A stretch of DNA of 64,000 bases from Chrysoperla carnea (GCF_905475395.1 NC_058337.1:103286368-103350367); one strand, 5' to 3'. Counted from the first letter of the stretch, positions 46,152-59,695 are shown. Notes: generated by a model not told the origin, from the letters alone. Translations and numbers: made by a program.

Positions 46152-46410
46152 AATTTTAAGGCGGTACGAGCGCCAAGGCAAGTTTAGAAATTATTTCTAC
46201 CTTATTTTCAACTTTGATGATGAATTTTGTTATAACTTCATGAATGTGGACGAAAAATAAAAATAAAATTTTTCGATATTTGACTTGGTTTTCAACTAAC
46301 TCCCCCCCCCTAAAATTCTCAGAATTTCTTTAGACTTAGTCCAACTTCATATAAAAAAATAATGAAACCTTTTATCCAAAATTGCTCTGGCGTTCGTACA
46401 TCCTTAAATT
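46152..46410 (+). mobile_element. Internally deleted MITE of the TTAAGG/GTACGAGC family, copy 4
   Basis: Both tips are well preserved ('ttttaaggcggtacgagcg' at left, 'gcgttcgtacatccttaaa' at right), while the centre is reduced to about 200 bp. A C-run (nine C) lies near 46302-46311. This copy best defines the terminal inverted repeats. Confidence 0.8.
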
Positions 46411-47799
46411 CATATATTTAAAATTGTTTGAGATTCTATTCTTGGGGAATTTTTTTAAATTAAATATAATCCTTTCAAGCGCGTATTTTAAAATTGGCGC
46501 CACACTGATAATGATTTTAATAGTGCACTATATACGTACAAAACACGGTATTTACGCATATATATATTTACAATGTTAAAAACACAGGAAGACAATATAC
46601 AGAGTAAGCTGTAGACTATTTCATGTGGATGCGATAGTTTAGTTCGCGTAAAGCTGTGCATGTAAAAGCACATGTTATATTACGCCGAGCTTTCAACACT
46701 AACTGTCATTGTTATATTATATTGTTATACAATTTTATATCGGTTTCTATATATGATAGTCCAAGTTATAACAGCAAGACTTTAGGCAATGGTAGATAAC
46801 GTTAAACTAAGAAAACAAGTGGTGGAAACTTAGACTTGTCATAAACCTGTTTCGAAAAAAATCTCTCACACTACTAGTTTTATTGAAAATGAAAGAATTC
46901 TTAACGTTATTGTATCTGCAACGTAGTCAGTGTCAACATCCATATCGCCACCAATGTTTTTCGTAATTTATGACCATAAGCTGTAAATCATGAAAAATCC
47001 TCAGCTCATATTGTGTGACAAATTTCCAATTTTTCCTAACAGCTTTTTTAGCAATACTCGCACAAAAATGTTAATTTTCCAAAATTTCAACACTCCGTAA
47101 TGAAAGCATCCCGGCTATAAGTGTATTGAGAAAAAAACGTAAACAGACATTTGCTGAAGTCCTTCTGTTTTAACTAGGACCACATTCTTTAGCTAAGTGC
47201 TATAGATACAGGCGAATGAGCTCGAAATTCTATCGCTTATGACTTTTCAAATTAATTATATTGTAAAATTTTTACGGTTTCTTAATACATTTTTTTCAAG
47301 TGCTTCTAAGCACTTTCAAATTGTTAATTTCTACTTTTAAGTAATATTTCCAATTTTAGGAATATTTTTATATATTCTAAAAGTTGATGCCATTTCAGAA
47401 GTGGGTAAAAATGAATCTCTAGATTAAAAAAAAATTGTCAGTGTGTCAAGTCACTGCAATTAAATTTATTTTAAGTTACAAAATTTTAAAAAAGTTAATT
47501 TATTTGACGGTTTTAAAGTTTGTCGCTTATATACCCTCAAGTACAATTATTAGGAATACATTTCAAAAGATCTGAGTAAAAAGTGTAGACACACGATTAT
47601 AAATCAAATTAGTTATTTAAATAAAGATAATAAAATTTGAATTTTTTTCCAATCAACTATACAATTTAATTGAGTATCCAATGTCTTTCATCCAAATTTG
47701 TGCTAAATTTGGAAGCATAAATGCACTATTTACGTTGTTAGATGCAAAACGATTTTAGTAAAGGGTGCTGAAAAACTGTTTTGGCATGCATTTATTACA

Positions 47800-48070
47800 G
47801 TAGAGTCTCGGTAATGTCCAATAATGGGACCCACTTTTCGCACGCCCGCACTTTCCACATCGCTCATTACTAATCACTCAAAAATGATTGTTTTGTTGTT
47901 TCTACATAATAACACGTGTTTAATGCTGTGCATACAATTTTTAAATGATGTTTTTGTAATGTTTTATTTTATTTCTAATTTTTCCATACAATCCCATTAA
48001 TCGGAATCAGAGATGGATTAAGAAATTTTGCGCCTGTAGTAAGATTCCAAATTTTTCGCCCCCCGTAATA
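47800..48070 (+). repeat. Possible pogo/Tigger-like element edge
   Basis: 'acagtagagtctcggtaat' at 47802 resembles the CAGTA-starting, 'CTCGRT' tips of pogo-type elements. It is followed by a GC-richer patch with 'ttcgcacgcccgc'. The opposite inverted end was not found, so this is a remnant at best. Confidence 0.35.
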
Positions 48071-48925
48071 AAAAACTTTCAATAAATATAATTTTTTTTA
48101 TTTCTTTTGTTTCAAGTTCTTTTTTTCTTAAAACCTGTAACATCGCGTTGGTTTTTTTGGGCAGTTCTCCGACTCGAGCTATCGTTGTTAAATAAGAACG
48201 TAAATGGTTAATAAATAACTAAATACATATATATAAAGTTTTATTTTTGTTCCATTTTAATCGTTGAGATTTAACGTTGTTGGAAAATTATTGTTTCCGA
48301 TATGGGGAATCAAACTTGATCTTCCAGAATGCAAAATGAGTTCAGGGTAATAATAGAATTCATTACCAAGTTCCTGTAATGTATTTAAATTTATATTTAT
48401 ATATAACAAATATTTTTAAATTTTTATATAAGTTTTAACAATGGTGCTTTATTAAGTATATACCGGGTATTAAAACAATTATGGCTTTCTGGATCTGGAT
48501 TGTTCTACGCAGATTTTGTAATTTATTGATATTTTCAATTTATATGGTAAACATAAAATAATTCGAGAGGATTCTTAGATTTCCATTTCCTTAATCGATT
48601 TTTTTTTTCACGTAGAGCTTTGATCTACTATAAGAGTTTGCTAAACACGGTTCTGCAATATGATCCGTTATTTTTCTCAACGTGTATAATTTTTTTGCAC
48701 ATTATTAATTTAATATTTAATTAAAATACATACATATACATGTATTTGTATATATGTCACCGGATTACTGTAAGAATCATTATTTTATAATAAATCTGGT
48801 AAAATTGTAAACTGATGATTTGAACGGAGAATAAAATTTACAATCTAACGCTTAAATTTTCATAAGTTTATTAGCTGACCATGTTAACAATTAAATTGTA
48901 ATTTTGTAGATGACGAAATGTGCGT

Positions 48926-49500
48926 GTTAAGGTAGTAAGAACGTCTATTTTCAACTCTTATGAGAAACTTTGTTATAACTTCATGAATGTAAACGAAAAA
49001 TAAGAATACAATTTTTCGATATGTGCCTGGATTTCGAAATATCGAAAGCTAAATAATTAAACAAAATTTTCAATTTTCGATATTTTGAAAATTATTCCAG
49101 ATATCGAAAAATTTTATTCTTACTTTCTGTCTTATATTGTCAAGTTATAACATAATTCACCATCAAATTTGAAAATATATATTTATTTTTTATTTGAGTT
49201 CCCCCTACTGTGCTGATACATCCTTAATTAGTCGGGCAAAATTGGATTTTTTTTAAAATAATTTATGAAGTTTTTAACTTTAATTTTAATAGTTTTTTTT
49301 TAATTTCCACCGACTAAGTTTTGGAGAAACCTATTAAAACTTATCATGCATCTACCGTTTTCTCATAAGACCAATGTAAATATGCCTACTTTTGAATTAC
49401 TCCCTAAAATATTCAGAATTGATTTAAACTTAGTCCAACTACGTATAAAAAAAAACAAGTCTTTCATCCAACATTGTCCTGGTGCCTGTGCATCCTTAAT
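48926..49500 (+). mobile_element. MITE of the TTAAGG/GTACGAGC family, copy 5
   Basis: It starts 'gttaaggtagtaagaacg' and ends 'ggtgcctgtgcatccttaat'. The interior shares 'tataacttcatgaatgtaaacg', 'gatatcgaaaaatttta' and 'ccgactaagttttggagaaa' with the other copies. The tips are more decayed than in copy 4. Confidence 0.75.
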
Positions 49501-50056
49501 AAACAAATTGAACGTGTTATTATTTAGTTAAAAATTATTTATTATTTTAATTGCTTAAATAATATACATTATAAATATAATTAATTAAATTTAATTATAA
49601 TCATAATGATAACTTTTAAGTGATACTGGATAATTATTTAATGATTGCACCTTGCAATCACTTATTTGGCAAAGATTTAAATTGGTTTTGTTCACTTGTA
49701 AATGAGCTTGTTCGACAATATTCAGCTGTCATCTATAGTAGGCTTGATAATTTATAAATTTCCGGCTGAAGATCATAAGATTATAAACTAACAGCTAAAC
49801 ATGAACAGTTTATAATTTTCGAAAATAAAAGCTTTAGATTTTAAATTTTATTGTCTATTCATAATACATCGTTAACTTAAATTCTAACTAGATTTATTAA
49901 AATCTAACGATTCTTACTATAATCCGGTGACATATATATACAATACAAATACAAACATATGTTGAATAAAATACATGGTTATATAAAAATCGTGTTTTAA
50001 AATAAAATAAAATGATGATACCTACATTTATTATATAATAATAATAAGTATACATC

Positions 50057-50092
50057 TTTATACATATACATACATACATACATACATACTTA
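50057..50092 (+). repeat. (ACAT)n microsatellite
   Basis: About seven tandem 'acat/tacat' units. It is simple-sequence DNA. Confidence 0.85.
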
Positions 50093-50554
50093 TAAACAAG
50101 TTTAAGTATTGTTTAATAAATAAAGTATTATAAATAAGTATAGATAGTGAAAGTATTACATATATAAAATACATATAAATATATCTATAGGTACTATATA
50201 TATGTTATACTCAACTCATTCAATATATGATTATTATTTATTATTAATATATATTTTATATGTTTTTATAATATAATCTGCACTCAAATATATATTATAA
50301 TAATAAAATTTATAAAAAAAATGAATATTCATCCTACCGCGCCTCAAATTAAGAATCTCTTACTATCTATCCTAAGTGAAGGCTCTATCAATTAAACTCA
50401 TAAGAGATGGTTGTAGCGACGTATTTCATTTCAGCTAAATTATTATGGATATCAACATATCTTTGTAAATATTTAATAATTTACGAGTATCAAAGAAATC
50501 GACCAATCCCAGCACCGCACAAATTTCCAGATTGCAAATATAGAAGTAATTATC

Positions 50555-50990
50555 TGGATGACCGAACTTTGTTCGGTATTTTTCGAGTTAAATATAAACA
50601 AATTTTATCACTAATATAAGAACCGTTTAATATTTCTTCGCACAAATAACAATTTTAATTTCCCGGTAATGTACTTTATTTCATTAACTACGATATTCGT
50701 GTATCACAGCAGCTATCTATCAATCAAAACTAACATAGCCACACGGACAGCACACTATACAATACATACAAAACGAACCACGTACAACGTATATACTCGC
50801 CTACAGATGTTAAAAAGAGTTATATTATGTAGTTTTATGTTTCAGTTTTTCCTGAAAACACGAAAAAAACGACATCTTCTAAAAATTAAACCTAGCTAGA
50901 TCAATTTTTCGCCTCAAAGTCCCCTGCATACTAAATTTCATGAAAATCGTTTCCGAGATTCTTGATATATATACAAGAATTGCTATAAAT
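50555..50990 (+). repeat. Interspersed repeat, copy 2 of the 28870-29190 family
   Basis: It has the same block order as at 28.9 kb, with about 110 extra bases in the middle. It includes 'gaactttgttcggtatttt' and ends in 'tacaagaattgct'. The two ORFs here (50407-50619 and 50669-50899) follow the repeat and are not accepted as genes. Confidence 0.75.
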
Positions 50991-51009
50991 ATTTTTATAT
51001 TTATGTACA

Positions 51010-51415
51010 TATATATAAAATTAAAAACACGCTTTCGTAATTATCTGAAAATAAGTTTAAAAAAAATAGAGTGATTAAGAAAAAGATCATTTTATGGTAA
51101 AAAATCGTGAGATGCTAGATTTCAATTATAGTAAATATTCGATAGACAGACATTGGTAAAAATAAAGTCATTAAAAAATATCTTAAAAAGCACCCGACGC
51201 TTGTTTACGATTAAATGATTTTTTTCTTAATCATTTTTTGTTTTTTTGAAAATAATTTCTATTTGTTAGTTTGCTATTTACAAAAACGTGTTTTAAACTA
51301 TTATTTATTTTCTACTTTTATAATGCAGCTAGCTACAAAAGCATGTTTTTATTTTTTTTTTTTTAACTATTATTTATTAATATTATAGAATGTTATCTGC
51401 GCTTCCACCATTCTT
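51010..51415. repeat. Foldback element related to 36.1-36.4 kb
   Basis: Edges 'aaaaacacgctttcgtaa' and 'ctacaaaagcatgtttttat' are inverted to each other and match the arms at 36.17 and 36.38 kb. It is followed by 'ctgcgcttccaccat'. Confidence 0.65.
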
Positions 51416-52589
51416 TAGTTGATAGTCAATTTTGATAATAATCAGGCAAACTTATTAAATTATTATATTATGTCATCGGTCCTTGATAAGTTTGTGAAAT
51501 TTCAAATCATTCCGAAGTTTTGTAGTGGGTGAAAATCACGTTTAAATATTCCGTTACATCGATACATAGTTTTTAACTAATTCACTAGAAGTGAATTAGA
51601 ATTCGTATCTACTAATCTGGGTTTTTAAGCAAAATGGTTAAAAAAACAGGAAACGGAAGAATTTATTCAAGATATATTTGAAACTAAGAAATAATTCGAA
51701 TACCTTTTTAATAATTTTATAACAGTTCGCATTAATTAAACTCGAATAAGATTCTCAAAAAGTTTATCCCAAACGTGGGATATAAGACAACGTTATAACA
51801 TCTCTATAACTTAATTCTCAGATCATTCACCCGGAAGAGTAAATTTGCGCTTGAATGTGTACAATTAGATAGAAGTCTAATTCTAATTTGTCTAAATATT
51901 GAAAAAAAATTTTGTTAAATAATTCATATTTAATATATCATATCATATATAATATAAATACTGGATTGATGACGCGTATGCACGCTGACAATAACAATAC
52001 AGTTTAAAAAATTATTGAATTCCATAAATCTTTGTACATATTATATTTATCGAAAACATGATAATAAATTATAATAAAATATATCTTCTACAACTATGCT
52101 AATGATTGTTTTTGTAAATACTAACACTAACCCAGAAATTCCTAGTTTTATACTTTTACTTAAAGCTGCAAATATATCCATAGATATTAGACTTTCAGCA
52201 AAAATAGTTGAATGATAAATTAACTGTATTGTCTGGAGCTCTACTTAGTGGAACATATTTATAATAAGGAATGTTAAATGATAAATTTTTGTAAAATTAA
52301 TTTTTATAAATATTTGTAGTTATTAAAAAAAAATATAGTGTACTAAGCAAAGTATATTAGAAGTTTTATTTCTTCAAAATCCTGTATGTATTCCCTTTTA
52401 ACTAATCGCAAAATTTTTGTTTAAACTTTAATCGAGAAAGGACCCCACAATATTAGATAGGATAATGCATTTCTATGAAACTTTTTCTAGTCCATCCTAA
52501 AATGTTTATTGGATCATGGTTCATTGGATTATGGATGTTAATTGGAGATATCGAAAGCTCCCGTGGCCACTAAAATTGTTAGTTTTAGT

Positions 52590-52905
52590 TTATTCGCTCC
52601 GTGCGTGAGTTTCGTTTCCATGGTAACGATACACTACTTTAATTATAGAATTGTATGGATGCATATATAATTGTATGGATTGCATTTAAGACATACATTT
52701 AAAATTTATTATTATTGTCTCACAAATTTAAATAAATAATTATGATAATTTACATTTGAAAAATAATATTTGTGCAATTTGATTTCTTATTTTCACAATT
52801 TTTAATGCATTAAGTTTAATTAATTCGTGTTTTTCAATAATTTTAATTTGACATTTCCATAACATTAACATGTAAAGAATTGCAAATTAGTCATAACAGC
52901 CCCCT
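52590..52905 (+). repeat. Long inverted repeat, left member
   Basis: About 315 bp, nearly identical to the reverse complement of 55620-55935. Shared landmarks are 'ttcgctccgtgcgtgagttt', 'tttccatggtaacgatac', 'ttgtctcacaaattt', 'aattaattcgtgtttttc' and 'acatgtaaagaattgc'. Confidence 0.93.
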
Positions 52906-53539
52906 TTAACTCCAAAATTGTTCACTGGAAGCGCTGGCATCGATTTTATTGTCCCTACCATGACTACGCACACAACGAATATGACTAGGAAAATGGTTTT
53001 CCATGAAACTTTTTAAACCGCCCCCAAAATGTACTTCAGATCGTTCTGATCCAAACTCCCATGGCCACAAAACTTTTTAACGAACAGTTTCAAGTTACAG
53101 GCAATCAAAGCTACACATATATTGTATTTATAGTATCTATATGCCTAGGAAAATGGCTTTATATGAAACTTTTTCAAACCGCCTCCAAAATGTTCTTCGG
53201 ATTGTTCTCATAAAAGCTCTCATGACTACAAAACTTTTTAACGGGTAGTTTAAGAGCGATCCTTTGTTCTAAATACTTCCTTTTCCCTCTAAATTCCTAT
53301 TCCCACAAACTTATTTGAAAATATAGTGAGATCGAAGAATCACATAGTCCAATCATTTGCCAAAATTTCGAATGAAAAACATAACTTTATCGCGAGTTAT
53401 CATCATAGTTAGAAATATACCCATACACATATATAGTAGAAATACATATACACGTATATCCACACTTATTACTTTAGAAATACAAAACTTCAACTGTAAC
53501 TTTTGGAGCGACTATTTTGAAACTAAAAATTTATCTTTC

Positions 53540-54110
53540 AAACTTACCCATTCAATATTTTTATAATTGATAATTAATATATACATTTATATATATTTTA
53601 TAATATAGAAACACACTTAAAATACAATAATATATTTTTTAATACTTTTTAAACACACACATATAATATAAATAAATATATAATCACATATATAAATATA
53701 ATTAATTAATATAATCACATATAAATACACATATACAACTTTTAATATAAACTATAATAATAACTGTAATTAATTTAATTTTTTAATAATTATATTTATT
53801 ATCAAACTTTGATATAATAATTCTTTTAATTAATATAATTAATTTTTTATTTATATAATTAATTATTAAGTGATAATGATGATAATATTAATATTGTTGT
53901 TACTTTGTTAATTGATAATGTAACAGCTACTAAAATCTGTTCCGTTCAATTGATAAATGATAACTGATCATATGTTTTATAAAATATTATATTATATATT
54001 CCTTATTTTTCTATATTATATCATATATACATTTTACATATCCTGTATTCCTTTTTCTACTGCGCATACATTTTCATTCATACTATATATTAAAACTCTA
54101 TAACTATATA
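53540..54110. other. Extreme AT-rich tract
   Basis: It is nearly all A/T with short (TA)n and 'aattaatt' words and no ORF. It lies between the two members of the long inverted repeat. Confidence 0.6.
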
Positions 54111-54140
54111 GATATTATTGTATATTCTACTGTGTAACAA

Positions 54141-54166
54141 TGACGTCAATTATATGTATGACGTCA
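54141..54166. promoter_or_regulatory. Two CRE palindromes (TGACGTCA) 18 bp apart
   Basis: Perfect 8-mers lie at 54141-54148 and 54159-54166. The second sits in 'gtatgacgtcattgttatat', similar to the 58.5-kb site. CREB/ATF factors bind this palindrome. Function here is inferred from clustering 5' of Hr38. Confidence 0.5.
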
Positions 54167-55619
54167 TTGTTATATGGTTGTTTGGTTCAGTTATATATAT
54201 ATAGATATAGAAATGTATATATTATATATATAGAGTTTTCTATTAAGTCCTATGTTCTAACACCTAGGAGAATGAGACATTGCATGCACGAGATACCTAT
54301 ATGAAATTTTTTTAGTTCAATACATCCTTTAGACAGTTAACACTCGGGAAAAATTTAGTCATTGGAAAATCATACTTCCGATTTGAATTATTTTGCATAG
54401 TGGTCATAAACGTTCGACTAGAGAATTTATTAAATTAAAATTACATCAATTTCTGATTACAGTCGAAAAAATTTGTTTAATGATACTAATTGTCAATTCT
54501 CGTTAGTTTATCCCATAGAAAATATTTATGTGCATCATTTGTCACACCTCCATGATGTTCGAAAAATTTTCCCAATCCTGCTATGAATACCTGATATGAC
54601 TTTAAGAGTACAAGTTCTCTATTGTTCTAAGTTCTGGATATTGGAATTTTAATTAAATGTAAAAATGTGTTAAAACAATTATTTCTTAAATGGCTTTTGT
54701 GTATAAAAATGGTGGAAGCGCAAATCAATAAACGAAAAGGAATTTTACGTAGATTGAAAAGTTAGTGATTGAAAGGACATTAAAATTATTGTACATACTC
54801 TAATTTGACAACTAATACTTTTATGTTTTCGATATATGATGATTTCTTTAATAATCATTATATACACAGTTCTGGACTGAGAAGAGTCTGATTTTAAAAA
54901 CGCTGTAAAATAAAAAGTCTTAAAATTATTATATTTTTGCCATCATAAAATAAATTTAAACAAACATTACATAAATTTTATTTTTAAGTTAATTCAAAAT
55001 TGAATTTAAATTAAAACAATTTATAATTCACTTGAAAATACAATTAATGTAATTTTCTTAAATACTTCTTCTAAGTGGTAAATACATCCTGTATTTGCCA
55101 CTTTACAATCGAGAATACCTCAAAAAAACTTTCTTGAAGTGGAATATTTGGCATTCTTATATTAAATTTAGTATGAACGATTTTCAAATGATATAAATGT
55201 TCATATTATATTGATCAATTGATAGCTGACTACTTTGGCTATGACATCTGGTGATTAAAATGCTAACTTTAATAAAGTTGCATGGTATGCTGTCAATACA
55301 TAAGATTCATTTTATAATTATAAATAAAAACAATTAATTAGTAGGTATCAAAATATAATGAAAATCAGGCTGCTCAAACTAATTCTACAGCAGACTCTCT
55401 TCGAGAAAATGTCATTCTGACTTCGTTATCTTGAAAAAACCTTATTTTTCATCATAATTCAAGAGTTGACATTCTATAATCAAACATTATCACCCCTAAA
55501 TATCAATCGCCATAATATACAACACCATAATCAATAACTTGAAAATTTTCATCTGTAAGGATCGATATTTCAAAAACATAGTTTTTTCATCTTAGATTAA
55601 CATTTTGGCGATAAAGGAC

Positions 55620-55935
55620 GTTGCTATGACTAATTTGCAATTCTTTACATGTTAATGTTATAGAAAATGTCAAATTAAAATTATTGAAAAACACGAATTA
55701 ATTAAACTTAATGTATTAAAAGTTGTGAAAATAAGAAATCAAATTACACAAATATTATTTTTCAAATGTAAATTATCATAATTATTTATTTAAATTTGTG
55801 AGACAATAATATTAAATTTTCAATGTAAGTCATAATTGCAATCCATACAATTATATATGCATTCATATACTATAATTAAAGTAGTGTATCGTTACCATGG
55901 AAACGTCTTCAAAAAAACTCACGCACGGAGCGAAT
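55620..55935 (-). repeat. Long inverted repeat, right member
   Basis: It is the reverse-complement partner of 52590-52905. The unique interior between the two is about 2.7 kb and contains no transposase, so these are either two insertions of one element in opposite orientation or the long arms of a composite element. Confidence 0.93.
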
Positions 55936-56208
55936 ACAAGTCAACATTTCACCCAGCTTCCCGGAATAAAACGTCTCCAATCAAAATAACTCTTTAAAAT
56001 CTGTTTATAACGTAAATAATTTTGATTTGTATTCAATAATTTTGAGAGGTACATAATTTCTGATGTCTGTGCTAGAGACCTTGACATTGTTATGAAGATG
56101 ACCATGAAAAGTATACTTATTTTCACTGTCAAAAACCTATAATCATTCCCTCTTTCAATGGGTTTCATCTACATGTTATACACAAAACTGTATATCTATA
56201 TACAGCAT

Positions 56209-56216
56209 TGACGTCA
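56209..56216. promoter_or_regulatory. CRE palindrome TGACGTCA
   Basis: Perfect palindrome. A half-site 'tacgtcattg' follows about 90 bp later (56308-56317). It is a member of the 54-62 kb cluster. Confidence 0.45.
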
Positions 56217-57116
56217 TAAACGTGTACCTACATAGGTACACATATAGATATATCTACCTACAAAATATTCATATATAACTTGTAGTATAGTGTACCAGTA
56301 TTCTATATACGTCATTGTTATAATATTGATTATATGAATTGTTATATATATTGTTGTGTAGGTAATGACCATAGTATATGCAGTTCTTGGGCTAGTCGTT
56401 GTATTTGACAGTAAATTTAGAACGGTTGGGAATTTTAGATGCTTTTGTCAAGGTCAGGATTAATTTTTTTTTCATATTATGGTACGAGAGCCGGTTTTAT
56501 TTTAAGAATTACTGAATTTCGGATATTTTTTTCTTTATTGAATTAGGATAGGGATGGAGATTGTCTTACAACCGAGAGAGGCTACGTTAATAAACAGGGT
56601 ATGTGATTTTACAGGGTAATCATAATAACATTACAGTCCCACTAAAATGATTTTAATACGTTATTTTCAACTATTAAAATAATATTAAGAATGCGTAGTG
56701 GTAACGGAGTCGCTCTCAGATACGAAACGTTCTTCGTCTCTATCTAATTTCCAGCTGAAAACCAATATCCTAGAACTATTTTAAACTTATTATAAAATTA
56801 TTTTATATATATTAAAGACGATTTTCAAATATGAAAATAACTGAATAAAAATGTAAAAATTTGTCCGATAAAGCACTAATCAAGAGTCCGTTGCCGAAAA
56901 TTGCAATTCAGCCCATATATAACTAATCGTTCTGAAATGAGTGGCAAAGACTGACTGGGACCGAAAAGTGCGTGACTTTAAAAACTCTTTAAAATGAATA
57001 AATTGAAGCACCGAAAGAGCTGATTTAACAAAACGTGGTTAAAATCCTACTGGAAATACTAGAGCATTTGATGCATAACTTCCAAATTCATCGGCAAAAA
57101 ATTTGCATTCCTAGAC

Positions 57117-57124
57117 TGACGTCA
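57117..57124. promoter_or_regulatory. CRE palindrome TGACGTCA
   Basis: Perfect palindrome in 'agactgacgtcatctta'. It is flanked by non-repetitive sequence, unlike the TATA-rich contexts of the others. Confidence 0.45.
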
Positions 57125-58462
57125 TCTTACTGGAACTTATTAAGAATTTGAATTTTCTTAATAGTACTTTACAATTTGCTTAAAGTAGAATATCCGTAAG
57201 TCCAGTTTTTTACAGAATGAAATAAAATTTTAAGTAGTCCTAAATTTGAAAAATTGATTTATACGTCACTTTGTATTTAATTTACACCAAAGAAGTATTA
57301 TTTAAAAAAAAAAAAACACTATTTGCATTATGTATTTTGCATTTTCAAAAACCAATTCGAATTTACTTCGAAAACAATGTAGAGTATCATGGCGTCTTCA
57401 ATGACCTCCCGACTCGTATAAAAGCATCTTTGTGTATGCAAATTTAAGAAGTTGTAATAAAGCAAAAAAAAAAGAAGTTGTAATAAAGCTGCTGCGTTCT
57501 ATTAAAATGTAACGTTGCTTACACTTTCTGATTGGTGTTTGCTGTCACTCTGTATTACTTTTTATTTCAGATTTGAAACTTTTTGCCTGGATTAAATGTA
57601 CTAGTTGACTAAAACTGAGAAATTTTATTGGAAGTATGTTCCTCATCGCACGTTATGGTTCTGATTTGTTTACTGATTGAAACCGACCATTTTCATCTAG
57701 GCTACCTAGGAAAAATCAACCATTTCCATCTAGGGTACCTAGGCAAACTTTTTCAATCGATTCAGTTTGCCATGAGTTTTGACAAAATGCAAAAATATTA
57801 TAATAATTGACAATTTGTATTTTTTGTCAAAATTTCTTTTCTCTTTAAAAAAAAATTTAATTTTTTAAATAATTGAGTTACGAAAGTTATCAAAAATAAA
57901 AGATATCAGAGATAATTTAAAGTAGGTACAATGAAATGTTTATGTAATGTCATAGTAAATATCCTGATCAAACCAAACGTAATGTACTCACATATTGGGT
58001 TGACTTTTTGACAGGTTCTTATCCATTTTATTAAGAAGATAAACAAAAAATTATTAAAAAAATATCAATGTGCGTGTGTGTATAATTTGTATATGTATAC
58101 ATCATATACGATATATAAGTATTATTGACTTGACTATAACGCGCATTATACTTAATTAATTAAAACCTAATTAATTTTCTTAAATACCCTTTAAGAAGGT
58201 GATAAAAGGAAAATTTAGAAAAATTGATGAAATTTCTTTTTACAGTATTTTCAAAATCGTACCCTTCTCAAGGAAGTGTGGAGCTTCCTTCCCCTGGTCC
58301 AAGATCTAATACACTATGTACTGTACAGTGTACAAACCTGCAAAGTCATAACTTATTCTCTATATTTGTTTTACCTATGCTATACTATCTGCTAAAACTT
58401 TAATATAGATAGAGATACCTTTATCTACACAACATATTATATATGTATATATGTATAATGAA

Positions 58463-58507
58463 TGACGTCAATATAGACATACCTCTTTTATCTAATGTAT
58501 GACGTCA
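58463..58507. promoter_or_regulatory. Two CRE palindromes (TGACGTCA) 37 bp apart
   Basis: Perfect palindromes at 58463-58470 and 58500-58507. The second context, 'gtatgacgtcattatat', matches the sites at 54159 and 62069. Confidence 0.5.
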
Positions 58508-58869
58508 TTATATAGGTGGTAGATGGGTATATTATGTTTTATATGATAACTGATTTTATAAATTAATTACCTATGTAGATATGTATGTTTACAGCTATTG
58601 TTTTATATATATAGGTGAAAAATCTATTACATACTGATACAGCGAACGGGTAGTGAGGCGCCAACGTAAAAATTATAGATAATTCAGGGTTAAATTAATA
58701 GAGTATGAATAAATAGACTATTTAACACTCTGTTTTTTTCAATCGATATTATATCCCACGTTTAAATGAAAATTGAAATGAATTGTACAATTTATGAACA
58801 CTTCTAATATGAAAAGTAAGGATTGCGGAAGTTAAATACTGATTTCAACAAGCTTCTAATGTCGAGATT

Positions 58870-59695
58870 ATATACTAGAGATGTGCTAACCACCTCCAAT
58901 TGTCCAATTTGAGGGAAGATGTGATTAGCATCTGCACAGGCAGTCAAGCAGGACTCAAAGCGCTATCAAACTATACAATGTCATCGCAACTCGTCAAGGA
59001 GACTAGAAACAGTCTAAACAACCTGGCGAGGCACAATAAAGTCAATATTACCTGGATCCCCGGACACTCTGGTTGGAACGGTAATGAGAGAGCAGACAAG
59101 CTGGCCAAACTGGGAACCACCATGGCTCCCACTCAATAAAAGCTTGCGAGGATGCCATACCAAGAAGGTCTTAACAGATTAGAAGATAATCTGAAAAACC
59201 AACAATTAAAGGCATGGACCAGCTACGAGGGAGGGCGAATCGCCAAAAGCCTGTTGGGTGAAGGAAACTCGCTCGGTAACAGAGCCGAGGAGATCTTGAA
59301 ATTAAACAGAGCTGATATTAGAGTCATCGTTGTTACTCACAGGGCATGATAACCTGAACAAGTTCCAACATCAGATTGGAAAAAGACAATCTCCCGCGTG
59401 TGACAGATGCGGAGAAAATTCAGAAGAAACATCGATCTACTTTCTCTGTTACTGTCCGGCGCTCATACAGCAGCGAAGGAAATGGTTTGGTCCGGCCATA
59501 ATCGAACCAGAAGAAATTAGGAAACTCAGCGCTAGGCAGATCCTGGGTTTCAGTACATCAGTTGGTTATAATAGCCACTGAAAAGCGTAACGGGGATAGA
59601 GTACAAGGGTCTATTTGGTTAAGTGCGCTGAACCATTGCTTCGAGACCCGATGCTCGAGCATGGCCCGCTAACCTCCATACTCATACTCATACTC
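58870..59695 (+). mobile_element. 5'-truncated, decayed non-LTR retrotransposon (RNase H and C-terminal zinc-knuckle part)
   Basis: The fragment encodes the end of an ORF2. The RNase H-like region is 'ICTGSQAGLKAL' followed by 'NITWIPGHSGWNGNERADKLAK'. A downstream Cys/His segment reads 'CDRCG...CYCPALIQ'. The reading frame is broken by a TAA at 59137-59139 and by a frameshift near 59335. The Asp normally present in the 'T-D-S-Q-A' motif is Gly, so RNase H is catalytically dead. The 3' end is a short (ACTCAT)n-type tail (59678-59695) in place of poly(A). The insertion is bounded by a 12-bp target-site duplication, AATGTCGAGATT, at 58858-58869 and 59696-59707. An RNase H-bearing clade (I/LOA/R1-like) is likely. 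Confidence 0.92.

Noticed and set aside
55941-56168. 75-codon minus-strand ORF with a signal-peptide-like hydrophobic segment
   Set aside because: It lies next to the 315-bp repeat and has no amidation or dibasic processing pattern. ORFs of this size are common by chance here. A secreted peptide is possible but unsupported.
58900-59581. Three RNase H / Cys-rich ORFs as host genes
   Set aside because: They are consecutive broken pieces of one retrotransposon ORF bounded by a target-site duplication.
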